Part shown: one piece after another, positions 40,876-53,669 of the stretch
How the letters are laid out: each line of letters starts with the position of its first letter
Numbering within the stretch: the stretch's first letter is position 1
Assembly: GCA_033558025.1 (NCBI GenBank)
Contig: JAUCEF010000018.1
Coordinates: 2,356,001-2,420,000 of the forward strand
Direction of reading: 5' to 3'
DNA from: Phytophthora sp. 'mugwort'
Lineage: Eukaryota; Oomycota; Peronosporomycetes; Peronosporales; Peronosporaceae
Length of the DNA stretch: 64,000 bases
Made by a program: the position numbers and the translations under genes
Notes under the pieces: model-generated
Databases searched by the model: none
What the model was told of the DNA's origin: nothing
Seen by the model: the letters and a program-made list of their open reading frames with translations, nothing else

Positions 40876-40892
40876 ACTATGCTCTGGCAAAG
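40876..40892. repeat. 17-bp word shared with the right end of the window
   Basis: ACTATGCTCTGGCAAAG occurs here and again at 63889-63905, each followed within a base or so by GTGTAG. It may be a subterminal repeat of one TE family. Confidence 0.6.
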
Positions 40893-41128
40893 GTGTAGAC
40901 CTCTTAAGCAGAATCTGCCTACCATTTAGTCGTGCTTCGCAACTAGTCGTGCATCGTGCATATACGAAAAACACTAGAAATACTACCGCATGTCATGAAC
41001 TGAACTATGAGGTGCACCTAAAATAAATAGGCATTTACAGCCAGTCAAGCCCGCCGCGCTCCGACTACCGGGGTCTTTCGCAGCCAGTTCTCTTTTCACG
41101 CTCAGCCTGAAACTGCTGCTTTGGCACC

Positions 41129-42640
41129 ATGAAGAAGCGGGCTCAACAGCATGTGATGGTTATCCGCGACAGGGAGAAGGTCGTCGCGTGGATGACAGCT
41201 CAGGCTTCCGTGGATGGCGAGAAAGGCTGCCGAGCAAGGCGGTGGACGTGTTCCCGGCGCTTTTTCGGTCGAGCGACCGCCGCATCAACCTAAACAAGTC
41301 CCGCGACTGGTAGAAGAAGAGGCCTGCTGAGAGCGGTTATAAAGAAAGCGCTAGGGCACGAAAGTATGCGCGGAGTGTAGGAGGCAATCGACACCACATC
41401 CTGATAAAAAGGCAGGCCAAAGACGGTGTCCCAAACTAGGCGACCACTGCTCGTGGATTTATCCTTTCCTACTCGCGCAGTTTAAGCGCCAGCAAAAGGC
41501 AGGGGTCATGATTTCAACGCGTCTTCAGCAAGATATCGCTGTCGCGTTGATCGAGGAGAGCCAGCATGCAAAGTTAAAACTATAATGACAAATCTTTCTC
41601 CTCTTTAGTGACCTTTCGGCGGCTTCAAGATTTCACGGATCGCTTCAGCATTATGTATCGACGTCTAAAAGGAAAGAAGCAGGTCAGCAACGACAACCAG
41701 CGCGATATCCATAGCAGTGTTGCAGTTTATTTCGACGAGTTGAAGCGCCTATTGACGACAAACTGCATTGACACCAGTCTCCAGTTCAATATGGATGAAA
41801 GCCACTTTGTCATTGGCTTGGATGACGGGAAGACGCTGGACTTTTGTGGTGCCAAGCACGTCAGATACCGCAATATTGTTTCAGGTACGCCCTCAAAGCG
41901 TTGGACCTAATTATAGGAGCTTATACTTACTGTTTGTATGATGCCTGATTTTGTTCGTGAGGGAATTACGATGTGTGTCCTAATTCGCGGTGGTAGCGAC
42001 GCAAGGATTTTGTGCCCCTTTTATTTAAAGAAACAAGATCGCAAATTACACCGATTCAAGGCTCCCATACAACATTGAGGGCGTGCGTACCCCATCGCCG
42101 ATAGCTTTCATCAACAACGTCGTCATGAAGCAGTAGCTTCGGGGGGTGCGGTGCTGTGGGCCAGGCGGTCCATTTCCACGCTGTGGATGGATAACGCTAC
42201 TGACCATAGTGGCGAAGATGCGCTCGAGACGGCGTGCGAGCTGCGAACACGCGTACGCTTTTTCCCTGTGAAAAAAAAATACGCGACCGATTTGGTGCAA
42301 CCTGATAGGTTGTCTATCCAGCGCACAAATTAGCACTGGCGGGGAATTTGCGAACAGAGAAATATGACTATTATCAGGCGCGGGGATTGGCGACAAGGCT
42401 CCGGAGCACTACGCAATCCGGGCAAGGCATGCTTCTTGCAGAGGGCGGCGGAGTGCGTGCGTCTTGCCAAGCTGAGCGCGACAAGAACGATGTTAATTGG
42501 CGCGGAAGTCTATGATACTTTGTGGGCTAGACGTAGGTGCTGATGGCATCTGGAAGGTGGAATAACTAGATAAGGGCCTGCAGGAGATCGCGTCGGAGCA
42601 CCGGGACGCGTTGAGGAGAGGGTACGAAGAAGCAGTGCAA
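41129..42640 (+). pseudogene. pogo/CENP-B-like transposase B, broken
   Basis: From ATG 41129 the frame reads MKKRAQQHVMVIRDREKVVA then WMTAQASVDGEKG. Shifted frames continue with VFPALFRSSDRRINLNKSRDW. The DDE part follows: FNMDESHFVIGLDDGKTLDF near 41795, RGGSDARILCPFF near 41990, LWMDNATDHSGEDALETACE near 42185 and RVRFFPVKKKYATDLVQPD near 42250. Stops and frame changes are numerous. Confidence 0.75.
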
Positions 42641-42659
42641 TCGATCAGTTTGTGGTTTT

Positions 42660-43150
42660 GGTTGTCATGAGGTTAACCATAATTAGTCATATACCGGATT
42701 TAGTCGTATACCAACTTTAGTCGTTGTAGTTTTTGACCGCATGATCGCAACATTACAATTAGTTTGGGTATGACTAAATAGCGTGGAGGGTGTAGCGCCT
42801 ATTTGCAAAAAGGGCTGTATTTCCTAAATTGATATGCAAATGTCGGAGTGACTGATGGTGACTACGAGATCCCAGATGTTTACCTTATACCATAATCATT
42901 GCTATTGATACGATTGTTTGTTGGTCACCCTATATCTGATAAAACGGCGTGATTTCGAATGTCAAGCAATGAATCAGACTATTAAACTTCACATTAATAC
43001 CCAGTGCTCATCGGTCGAGTCGCTATCCGTATCTGCTGCTGTTGTCTCGAGTCGTAACTGCTGGCGCCTCCTTGCCCGCCTGTTCGTTTAAGACATCTTG
43101 TTCTATTTTCTAATCCAATTGAGGTTAGTCGCCTCATATAATCTCTGTAA
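42660..43150. other. Gene-free spacer
   Basis: AT-rich sequence between two transposase relics. I see nothing in it. Confidence 0.3.
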
Positions 43151-44230
43151 TTAGAAAGCATCTTCCGCGTTCAGCGGATGGATTTTGCATGGAAGTTAGT
43201 CAGTGCAACACAAGCTCTGACGAGGGTTTGATCCTTTACCTCTTGGCAGCGCTACTTGTCCGACGCCAGAGCCCATAGCGTACAGAGCCTCCCGAAGTAG
43301 TTGCAGGACACGATGCGAAGGAATACCGTGATTGACAGCCTCCTCATCGACTGTCAATGGTACATAGGGCCGGCGTCGCTTCGAAATTAGGACCCGCATT
43401 TCGGCAGCCAATCCTTAATAACCTTTATTCGCCACGATGATCCAAGACTCAGAGTATTCGTTGCGGAGAGGACCACCATCTGCCATGTTGTCGTCGGATG
43501 CCGATTTGGTGGTGGCTGCGGCGTGAAACTCCATATTCTTTCCGAAAATGGTGATTTCGGCCTCGGAGACTTTATAGTGACGAGAAAAGTTGATAGCGAG
43601 ACCGATTGGGATTACTGAACTTACGTTTTGTATCCATGTAATTTGTATTTTGCGCTGTAGTAAGCAGCACGCTCTTGCTGATCGTCACTGGGCATATTTG
43701 CCTGCTGAAAGGTTACGTCAACGGCGTAACGAGCGACAGGGTAGTGCGGGAATGCGTGCTTTGCCAGCCCTCCTTTTGCATCGTTATGTCGCGCTCCATG
43801 TTGTCTACCTACACCTTGTATAACTACGGCGATAGTATATCTAAGAATCGCACGACCTTTTTCGTCGGGGTCTTGATATGAAACGTGGTGGCCAGAAGGT
43901 CCGAACGCCCACTGTTCTTCAGCATAGACACAAAGCGATGAGGACATCAATCCCAGACTCACGGTGCTTGTTGCCCTTCCCAACGTTCCAACGTGGAGCC
44001 ATAGAGCCACGGACACGGCTCCACAGTCTCAAAATCTCAGCAACAGTGAGGTTGGTGAACCTGAGTATACTGTCCCGACTAATTTCTTGGAAGGTGTCAA
44101 TAATTGGGTGCGGTGCGTCCTCCTCACCGTCGCTGTCCGGCAACGGGTCGTAGTGGTGGCGGGCACGCTTGCTAACACGCTGCGCCTCCAGCCCTTATAG
44201 TTGCAGAAAGCCTCGGCGGGCATTTTCCTT
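43150..44230 (-). pseudogene. PIF/Harbinger-like (DDE_Tnp_4) transposase, broken
   Basis: Minus strand, in order: SILRFTNLTVAEILRLWSRV then APRWNVGKGNKHRESGIDVL (44090-43930), PHYPVARYAVDVTFQQANMP and AYYSAKYKLHGYKT (43740-43620), then near 43440-43200 IIVANKGY, GLAAEMRVLISKRRRPYVPL and DEEAVNHGIPSHRVL. The D-V-T-F-Q and K-G-Y blocks carry the family's catalytic region. Frame breaks separate the blocks. The first codons may lie near 44223. Confidence 0.7.
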
Positions 44231-46747
44231 TTATTGCAGTAGCCTCATCCGAGCGAGAGGGACGCGAGCTCGGCGATCATGAGGACGTATGGGCCGGGGA
44301 ATAGGAATGTCGGGTACGGGAACCACTACGATCCATGACTATCGGTTAGGAGGTGGCATTTTTGGGAAATGAGATGGCGAATCGGAGTGAAAAGCCGTGA
44401 GTGTTCATGCGATTCGCACAATACTCAGGGGATGAGTAATTGATCAGTTGCGCAGAGTCCTTCAGCTACCTGACAGCCAATCACTTTCACTGCTTTCGCT
44501 CCTAGGACCGGTACCTCCTCATGTCGCGCTGCTGTATTCCTTAGTTGCACATATATCAACGTAGTGGTCAAATTCCAATTTGGAGGTCTACTGCCCACCA
44601 AGTTCTTATGAAGACCCACCTCTTTCCCAGCCAAATTTACGATCTACGCCATGCTGTTTAGATATGTTGCTCGCACGGTTAAAGCGCATTCGAGGCATGC
44701 TTTAACTTTCAGGGAAGAGAGGTTTACGAGGAGCTACCATAGTAACAACCACATTAGCCAGACGCACCCCATCTTACATATAACATCAAGTCAAAAAGAA
44801 TGCGATGGCTACATTATCGTACTGACCATTAAGTTTGTATCAGAATTCAGCGTCGTTTTACATGACGACTTTCCATATACGGTAGTTAAATATAGGAATA
44901 AGTATTCACTAGTATCGACAGGATTGCTTCAGCCCATGACTTTCTTTATCGCGTACAATGGTGTGATGAAGCTGGTGGATTTCGGTGGGGCGACACCTAT
45001 GAACCCGGACGCACTTTACGAGAATGTGGTTTTGGAGATACGTGCAACGTAGTTAATTCGTTGAAAGCATACCAAGTTGGATCGTTCGTTAAATGGGCAT
45101 GCTCGCCGCATCGGAGCCTGACCGACAAAGTTGTGCGCATGTATGCGATTGGTGTCGCAGCAGACTGAATTGGCAATCGAAGCTGGTACTCAACGACCCG
45201 AGTCAAGCAATTTATTGAAGACTGTGTCGGGCGAGGTCGACCCTTGACACCTCGTGGTGTATCATATGGAGAGCAAAGATGTTGCGTAAAGCTAGCGAAT
45301 GCGATGAATCCAGACGACTGCAGTCAGATTAGTGTAGAAACAATCGATACGAAATTGCTAGGAGGTGTATGTGGAAAGCGCGTTGGTTATCGTTTACGGA
45401 ACGTGGGGATTGATTTTCACGCGTGCATCCAAACGCCATTCATGTGTCGGTATACAGAGCCACTGTACGTAGAAATGAAACTCCATATATCCATGTCACA
45501 TCGAAACTTCTTATCGGTTTGTCTTGTGCTTCCTCGTCGTCGACAATTTGGAGCCATTCACCACTCGGATTGCTAGGCGGTGACTTACCTTAAAAACAGC
45601 TGTAAGCTGCGCTTATATATACCCATCCATAATTTTCCACCAGCTCAAGTACCAGCGCACCGAAAATATACTACAAGGGTACAGGCAGATGTGTGACTGC
45701 ATAGGATGTGGGTATTTGCTAAAACCCACGGCAACAATTTCGCACGTGACTACGCAAAAGAAAAAGAAACTTAAAAATTTTCTGAAACGGATCGATTCAA
45801 ACATGACTCGAAGTGGTTGCGAGGTCATGGCGGGATTCGTCTACGCAATGCTTCGGCGGTGCCTAATCAAAGCCAACGCGATAAGTTGATGGCTGAACAT
45901 CCTGACGCGAGCTTACCAGTGGAAACGTATGGTATTTTAGGTGGAAGGATGAAAATAGGGCGATGCTTGAAGGATGGTTCTGAAAAGAAGAGCCAGATAC
46001 ATGAGAAGAACGCTACAGCTAAACCGAATGACAGCGACGCACACACATTGCTTCATTCTCATGGTGAAGAGATTGCTGCTTCGAGTGCTTCGATCAGACA
46101 GACACTTAGTATAAGATTGCGTGTTTAAACGCGGCTCGCGCGAACTATCACAAGGTGCTGTCCAAAGAACAACTGCCGCGGTTACAACCGGGGTTGCATA
46201 GCTGGAATATTTACAATTTCAGTCTCGAGTGTCAGAAGTTGTGCTTGCCCGTTCGAGGGATCACACGGCGATGCCCGATGCCACATATATATACTGCTTT
46301 TTGAACCGCTTTGCCGATGGCTTCGCGTCTGTCGCCGGCGTCGCACAGTTTGATCCAGATCCAGAGTTTAATGAGGACCCTCCATCGGAATCATTTTCAA
46401 ACGCACGAATTGAGGGTTGTTGAGCAGTGCAACACCAACTACTCTTACAAAAGTGCATGAAGCTTACCGACTCATGGCATGGTCAATGATTCTGACACAG
46501 GAATTTTGAATGGGATACACAAATTTTTCGTCAAGCCGATGATGTCCCTTGACTTTAAATATGACGAATCGAGTATGTCTGAGGGCATAAAACAAAAAGC
46601 AAAAAGGAGACTGATTCCATGAAGATATTTGTGATAGATTAGCTATTAGCCGTGGCCTATTCTGTTTTTTTTCATTCGTTCAAAATGAATTGCACAAGCA
46701 TCGCTGGGGATGCATTTGGTGGGCTACCTATTAAATGTTGAGAGCGA
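44231..46747. other. Repeat-block spacer with unassigned open frames
   Basis: Open stretches at 44651-45052 (contains MKLVDFGGATPMNPDAL, loosely like a kinase DFG segment), 45244-45576 and 45817-46128 have no further motif support and AT-rich composition unlike the host genes. I assign no function. Confidence 0.3.
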
Positions 46748-48600
46748 TCACTTCAGTCCGAATAGTACGGATTGCCTTAGCCGGCGCTGTTTTTTTTTTA
46801 CGACACCCTTTAGGTTGCTTTGAGCTTGTCCTTTGGTTTTTACCTTCGCTTTAATTCGGTTCACCAGTTTCTCGAAGGGACCTCGTGTAAGTGGTGCGGT
46901 GCCAAATGTCTGCTGACATGCTAAAAGACGATCACAAATTAAGAATCTTTTGAAATATTGCCGCGCGCAAGTCTGCGTTTGAGGACCGACAACCCAACTG
47001 GTATGAGGCATCCCTAATATGTATGCGCGACGAAGTGCTCACTTAGTAGCTAAGGTGTACAAATTTATCTCCCTCCATGACGTCCCCGTCAGCTCCACCA
47101 TCTTCATTGTCAGGTTGGATACCAACACATCGGCTTCAAGACAGGCTAACACACTGGCCCTTCGATCGAGGCCGTCCCCACCTAACGTGATACTCCGAAA
47201 CAGCGGCAACGAACGTTATAGTAGCTGGGGTACCGTTATCATATGGGGTATGGACATCCGAAATCTCATGTTCAAAAGCTACTCGGAGCTCTGCGATATC
47301 ATCTACTCCTGAAGAATTGAAAACTCGATCTTCAATGTTAGTCATGGTTGCGGCAGCTTGACGGAGTTCCGTGGTTGGTTCGGTACATATTTTTGTGGAA
47401 CAGGACCCACTGGGCTTATGGTTTTCATATACTCGCAAAGTTTTCGAAGTAAAAGTCGCATGTGATATCGCCTGCGCTGTAAGAAAAGTTTTATTGCGCC
47501 ATTGAGATTCTCGAAGGGATTGTTTGTGGCTGCCCCCCTCCCTTGCGTTTGGAACGGTTACAACGCTAGTATCGCCCTTGCATCCAGTGCTCTTCAAAAT
47601 AATATGAGAACGCTTTCATCTGAGTCAATTGTCGCCATTTTGTCACTTCCTGATTTCGGCAATCGGTGTATCCATCAAGACTGGATAAAAAGTGCATATC
47701 CATAATTGATCCCAGCACAAGAACCCGGTGATTGACAGGTACCATACAATGTACGTAAAAAAATCACATTAGCTTCGTCGAAGGACAAACGCTGGGATCG
47801 ATACGAGTGCATTGCATTGAGCATCTTCGGCATCACCCGTAGCTGTGTCTAATCGAACTTACTCAACAGATCTCAAATTAAAGCCCCAAAGTTCGTAAAG
47901 CACTCTTGTGTACTCGTCTGCTCACAACAACAAAACACCCGACTAGATAGACCGTGCCTGGTCTGTAATCCACAACCAATTACCGGGAACGTAATATCGC
48001 TGAGCTCGAAAGTTGCGACGGCGTGGAATTGTGAGTGCGTTTTTCCCGAAGTGAATCTCACACAACTATCGTTCATCGTTAGCGAAGTAATCCCAATAAT
48101 GAAAGTATCATTATCAGATCCTGAACTAACGTACGGATATCCTGCAGTGTTTAGCCAGGAACCGAATAGAAATGCTGTTTCAGATGGGATGCCAGGCTGA
48201 AAAAACGCAACGCATTATGGCTTGGACAGTCTTCTTTGAATCGTTTACACCTTGTCACGCCGGATTCATTTGAGAGCGTTCTGGATTCGAGCCAGCGTTG
48301 GGCACCTGCATGTCGACACAGAAATGGTGGCTTGCCTTTTCAGATTAACCAGAACCACTCGAGGTGGTCGTCTTGGTCGGCAATGAAGGTTTCCGCTTGT
48401 GTTATACGTAGTAGTTGAAACAGCGGCGCACGGCAAAACACTACGCGAGTGCGGGGGCTCATTCACGCAGACTTTTGCACCACTGCACTGAAAACGTTTC
48501 CAGACGACACGACACTTTCCAAACTTCTCGCACGTTGGACTACGCCCCCCCCCCCCAGCGCGAGACGCGGTATTTGACACGTTTCTGCAAAAACCTTAAG
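46748..48600 (-). pseudogene. MULE-type transposase (second MULE family), broken
   Basis: Minus strand, in order: a Cys/His segment near 48330 (CRHAGAQRWLESRT), FIIGITSLTMNDSC near 48090, HAVATFELSDITFPVIGCGL near 48020 with the catalytic-type D in a D-x-T-F-like context, FCCCEQTSTQECF near 47925, LSFDEANVIF near 47800, and the 3' part GAATNNPFENLNGAIKL and RRRYHMRLLLRKLCEYMKT near 47540-47430. The last block (TNNP-x-E-x-x-N) is typical of oomycete MULEs. Numerous stops. Confidence 0.65.
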
Positions 48601-48807
48601 CTGTAGACATGTCAAGGATTTTAACTCTTTATTTGTATAGATTCATACAAAGTTGAAGTCACCGGGATTAGTTGTGATATGAACGGTGCCACTCTTGCCC
48701 ATCGTGAATCCAGAGACGGGCAAAAATCGTTTTTATTTTGTATTGGCAGAAAATAAGTTAGCATGGTGAACGGTGTGACCACGCGATCGCTATAGAGAAT
48801 CGGAGGT

Positions 48808-49200
48808 GTGTTTTATCGCCACTCTTTTCTCTCTCAGTTCAGAATCTTCCCGCCGGGGCGCAGACCCCCCCTGTGCGGAAATACGTTTCAAACCCGTTTG
48901 GAGGGGCTGAAGAAGCTTGGCTGGCACTCGAAGAGGCCGACATGCTTTTCCGGAGGATTGTACCTACGTGAATTCCGGGAGACGAAGATGGACGTGGCGA
49001 ATGTTGACTTCTTTATCGGAGAGGAAGCTATCATGGAATATTTGGACCGTTGCTAGTCTGCATTATGCTTGGCCACGTCTAACGTGTTGATCAATCCGTA
49101 GGGAAGGCCGCGCGGGAAAAATAGAAGGATCGCAAAGTTTACGCAGAAGTGATTGCTGCGCAGAACGTTCGAGGAGATGATACAGATGACGACGCCCTTG
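48808..49200 (+). pseudogene. piggyBac-like element, N-terminal fragment
   Basis: The frame reads FQTRLEGLKKLGWHSKRPT, CFSGGLYLREF and VDFFIGEEAIMEYLDRC. This L-x-x-L-G-W-x-x-K-R-P...V-D-F-F-x-G-E-E-A pattern is the N-terminal domain I associate with Phytophthora piggyBac-like proteins (memory, not searched). The rest of such a protein resumes at about 51.5 kb on the same strand. Confidence 0.5.
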
Positions 49201-49679
49201 GACGTAAGCAAGCTATTGATGGTACATCGTATGGCTAACTATATGTACATGATATCAAGCTATTGAGATACTTCGTATGACTAACTAACTTAAAAAAATA
49301 AATTGGCTGCGCGATATTAAATGTAGCCAAAAGCGAAGACAGCAGCGCAGCAATACCTTTTGAGTTGCTCGGACGATGCGGAGGCTGGTGCCAAAATGAA
49401 TATGAGAGCAGATCACTGGCCCTGTACTAATCTGACCATTATAGACACCACTACAACGCCATACACACGAGCATATCTGCGACCAACTTGAGTGATCATT
49501 TTAGTGCATAGCTTGGATTCAAGCTGAAAAAAAGTATAATCTAGCTCTACATAGTGACCACGTTGCTCACCAGTATACCTGCGATGTCCACCGTGCCAGA
49601 CGAGACTTCTTAGACGGCTTCACAGGAGCTGCTGACAGGGTCAGAATTTTGACCCGCGCTTCCTGATCCCTCCGACGCT

Positions 49680-51040
49680 TCAACCACGCTTTTCTGCAGA
49701 CATCACCCGCAGCAGCACCTTTGGAGTAGACACTGTAGCGGTTCGCCGTCTTAACGAATGAGGGTGGAAATAGCCCCGTGTACTAAACCCACTAATGGCG
49801 TTGTCAAGGCGACCGACTGATATGCCGAGCAGGCAACGTAGATTGCGTCCTTCTTCGGCAGAACTGTAAACGCCGTGTTCAAGCCTGCAGCGCATCTTTC
49901 ACAGCAGGCTTGAACACTGTGATGTCCAGAGGATGACACATGTGCGTTGCATTCGGCGGCAGCGCAAGCAGCAAAATCGCCAAGTCGTGAGCAACACTAA
50001 TAGACGCTTTATATTATACCCCGTAAAATTCGATAACATAATAACAAGTATAAACAGGAAAATACCCAACTTGAACCGAAGCAACGCACGTACCGAGGTT
50101 GAATAGGTGGAACTGTTATCCAGGACCTAGACAATTGGCAAGACCACGTTTAGCATTGCTAGTTGGGCAGCGAACAGTGCGAGCCACAGCCGGAAGACAA
50201 ACCCGTTGCTGAATCCTTTTGGGGCGCCGGTCACGCATCGCTCTCTCAATAGAAATAGCAGCCTTGTGTCCTTCTTATTGATGCGCTTGACCGGCACGAT
50301 GCTAAACGGCTAATTGCTGCTCCTGCCGCGTTGACGGCCGCCACCACAGTCATGTGGAAGTTGGGGCGTGTTTCGTTGCTCCACACGTTGGTAGAACCTT
50401 TTTGAGAGCCAGCACCATGCACGATGTCCCCTTGGACATGAAGGACGTCTCGTCTATATTAAATACACGGTTTGCTGACAGCTTCAACTCCACCACACGC
50501 TTTGCGATGGCGTGGAAAAGGCTGCGTACAGCGTCGATCTCCACCGTATTACGCACAGAGGCTATCTTCTGTGCTGTTCTCGGGACGAGCACGGGGTGGC
50601 AGCGGAGAAAGCGCTGATATCAGCCCTTGGACAGCGACCGGAACGGCGTTCCAGCACGGGTGGTAGCACCGTGCAGGCACTCGTAGATCATGTTGACGCG
50701 CTCGAGGACCCTAACCGGGCCCACGGGGAAGCCAGCGCGCTGCATGCCGGCAACTCACACCATCCCATCCGATACTTGTTCAGGTGCCGGCTTGAGTCCT
50801 CGGCGGTGCTGGACGATAGCCCCAGTTGCCTGCAGTTCCTCCGACTTCTTGAAGAGGGTACGCAGGGGCACAGACGAGCTTCGCGCAACCGCTGCGAATG
50901 TTTCTCCCTCGTACGCTCTATCCAGAGCTTCTTCCAGATCCTCCTTCTTGTATCTGCCGCGACGAACCACCAAGTTCACGACTTGGTTCTTCTTGTTGTG
51001 AGGTTTGTTGCGTCGGTCATAATAGAACCGAGGAAACACT
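49680..51040 (-). pseudogene. pogo-like transposase C, broken, inside the piggyBac-like element
   Basis: Minus strand: an N-terminal HTH region (RGRYKKEDLEEALDRAYEGE, TFAAVARSSSVPLRTLFKK, 50960-50850), then NRVFNIDETSFMSKGTSCMV near 50460 (first Asp), and near 49950-49890 NATHMCHPLDITVFKPAVKD, the pogo N-A-T-H-x-x-x-P-L-D-x-x-x-F block. Many breaks. It runs opposite to the surrounding piggyBac-like sequence, which suggests insertion. Confidence 0.7.
49875..49917. repeat. Perfect 14-bp inverted repeat in pogo-like C
   Basis: Arms 49875-49888 (GTGTTCAAGCCTGC) and 49904-49917 are exact reverse complements around a 15-base loop. The right arm encodes the conserved F-K-P-A part on the minus strand; the left arm is non-homologous to the family and brings a stop. 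Confidence 0.85.
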
Positions 51041-51246
51041 ACCCTCCACCCAAAATGAATACTTTATACATTTGTAAAATACCCCTCAACTTTATAATTC
51101 AAAGTTCATTGAATTGATTATCAACCATTTAGCCAGTTAGACGCCTATATTTAAGAAAACTGAGTTCCCATCGCGCATTAGGTTGATACCGTGCAGTCAA
51201 TCGATTTTTGTAAGTTATATGCACATGATAGCGAGCTAACCCTATA

Positions 51247-53665
51247 ATGTATGGTCAAATGCATCCGGTGGCAACCATCTTGTCAAACCCAGCAACCCTC
51301 ATGCGAGCAGTAACCGACACGCTTCACGATCGTAGTCCACACAGTGAGAGCCCTGCATCTCCGTCGATCTCTGCGTCGCCTCATGTGATGCCAGGCCACG
51401 CTCCACCTTCCAGTCCACCGTCCATTGATTTGAGTCCATCGGCAGCGAGCTCACTGGGGCGTCACTGTGGAGAGATACTTTGCTCTTGTGGCTATATATG
51501 TATACTTCTACATTGTCTTACACCGTTGGTGCCGGTATACCAGCTTTCCATCCCGACGTTGCCTACGCGAGGTGTTCGATGTGGCTGCCTCGTCAGGAAG
51601 CGAGTATAATGCGTCGGAGGACGAGGTAGCGACAATGACGGCCGTGCTCACGCGGAAGAGATCGGTGCAGACGAGAACAACTCCTTCCGCCCCCACTTGG
51701 ACGCGGAAGAGACGATGGAAGATTCGTCGAGTCTCGACGGTACAGCTAGATTATATCGGACACGATTGCGATATACGGTGCTGACAATATCGTGTATGTG
51801 GTATCCGTGTATGTACATTTTTAGATAATCCGAATCTTGTATTGCCAGGAGAGGATCCCAACCAGTTTATTCGGATGATGGAAATGAAGCGGCGTCGGTG
51901 TATGATGATGATGATGATCTGGGCCCACACAACCTCCAGGCTGAAGTTGGCCCTACACCTGATCTCCATTTCCAGCCGTCATTACTTGCAGCAGAGGGTG
52001 GCGTAAACGAGATTGTGCGAGACAATATTCTCGAAAACGTGCTACAAGACTTCAAATTCAATAGGTGGACGAATATAAGCAATGTTACGCCTTATCCTTA
52101 CTTGGATGAACCGTACGAGGACCGACCTGCTGACTGGATCAAAGAAGACTACCCTGGCATATATGATGGAGAGTATGGTCCAACCCAGCAGGCGACGAAA
52201 GCCGCTGAGACGCCGTCGGGTGCATTCGTTTGGTTTGACGCCCTTCATGTGGGAGCCAATCACCAAGCAACCCAACGACTATTTCAAGGAACAACTCGAT
52301 GCGCGGGTGGAGGCACAGCTTGCGAAGCAGGAGGCTCGTAATCTCAAGAAACAGAGCTTTCAAGTACAGTCTATTGAACGAATCAAAGCTTCGCTGCTGC
52401 GGGTCGATGGCGTATCCGCCCGAGACCTCTGCGTGTTATCGACTTGCTTATTGTAAGCACCTATTGACCCAATGAAGAAAAGTTCTCGCATCAGTGGAGG
52501 ACGACAGACGGAGGCGCTATCCCACGAGGTTGTTTCAACGTGTTCATGAGGCGCGACCGCTTTCCCACATCTCACAAAACCTGCATTTAAGTAGCAATTT
52601 TATACGACCATGGTTCTCTCAACGCAGCTACTGACGATGCAATTCTGCAGCATTGGAACGACCATAATGAACAGACACAAGGGTTTTGCCATCCAAGCTG
52701 AAGAACGGCTGCCGTGCATCGAATAAGAGGGTCCAAGGCCATTGCAATGGGGAACCCAACAGTGGCAAATTCTCTGCATGTCCCAGTGCTGAAGGTGATT
52801 CAGTGGTATGCCAATCAGGACGTTCACATGTTTGCTACTGTTTTGGGAGTGGACAGCAAGGCCGCATAGTACGACGCGACAAAGAAACTGCTCAGGAGCA
52901 GAGTTGATGGCCTCAAGAGTGGGGAAGGACTCCTAGACGATATGAGAGGTGTTGATGTGCACGATCAGCTACATCGGCAGCGGTAAGGCTTCCTATCGTG
53001 TATATACACGTATGGGAAAATTATATTCGTGTATTTTACGGTTGACTAGGTTTCACTTCAGATGGCTAGACGCTACAAGAAATATTACCAGTTGCTATTT
53101 CTCGGGCCCATCGACCTCGCCATCATCAATGCTTTCCTCATGTACAACAGCAGACGTTCCACGGACGGGAAATCCAAGACGTCACACGTAGAGTTCTTGA
53201 CGCGCCTGCATCTCTAGTTGATCCAGCTCAATACTGCGCTCGCGTAGACTGCACCGGCGCCAATGAACAGAAGTGCAACCACGCCTGATCATGCTCCGGT
53301 ACAAACGGATGCGCGGCGCAAAGGCAACTCAGACTCTACTAGGACGCGCAGGCAGCGAGCCTGTAAGTTTGCTCAGTGATGAAGCCTGCTGGTGTGATGA
53401 GAGGCGGTGAGGCGTCATTCTAGCAATGTTTGCAAGCTAAAGACGACCTCGTGGAACCTGTCTACTGCAATGTCTGCAAGCAAAAGATGTCCTCACGGAA
53501 CTCGGCTGCGCCGCGCGTCTTCCTGTGCAACAAGATCAAGCATACGAGTCACAGTGAGGCGGTCACATGCTTTAGTAGCCGGCACAAGCGCTGGGGCAAC
53601 GGCAGCTTGATTCCCAAGTCAAGCGACGACGACAGGGGCAACATACCGCGCGCGGAAGCCTAGGA
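51247..53665 (+). pseudogene. piggyBac-like transposase, middle and C-terminal parts, broken
   Basis: In shifting frames: an acidic region (SGSEYNASEDEVATM near 51600; DDDDDLGPHNL near 51905), GLTPFMWEPITKQPNDYFKE near 52240, then near 52770-52870 VANSLHVPVLKVIQWYANQD and FATVLGV, near 52905 DGLKSGEGLLDDMRGVDVHD followed by QLHRQR (the C-terminal hallmark of piggyBac transposases), and a terminal Cys-rich finger (VYCNVCKQKMSSRNSA, FLCNKIKHT near 53460-53545). The likely catalytic Asp segments are eroded. Confidence 0.7.
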
Positions 53666-53669
53666 AGGC

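Noticed and set aside
44651..45052. Kinase-like DFG segment (MKLVDFGGATP)
   Set aside because: No glycine loop, catalytic HRD motif or C-lobe around it; a single short match in AT-rich sequence is not enough.
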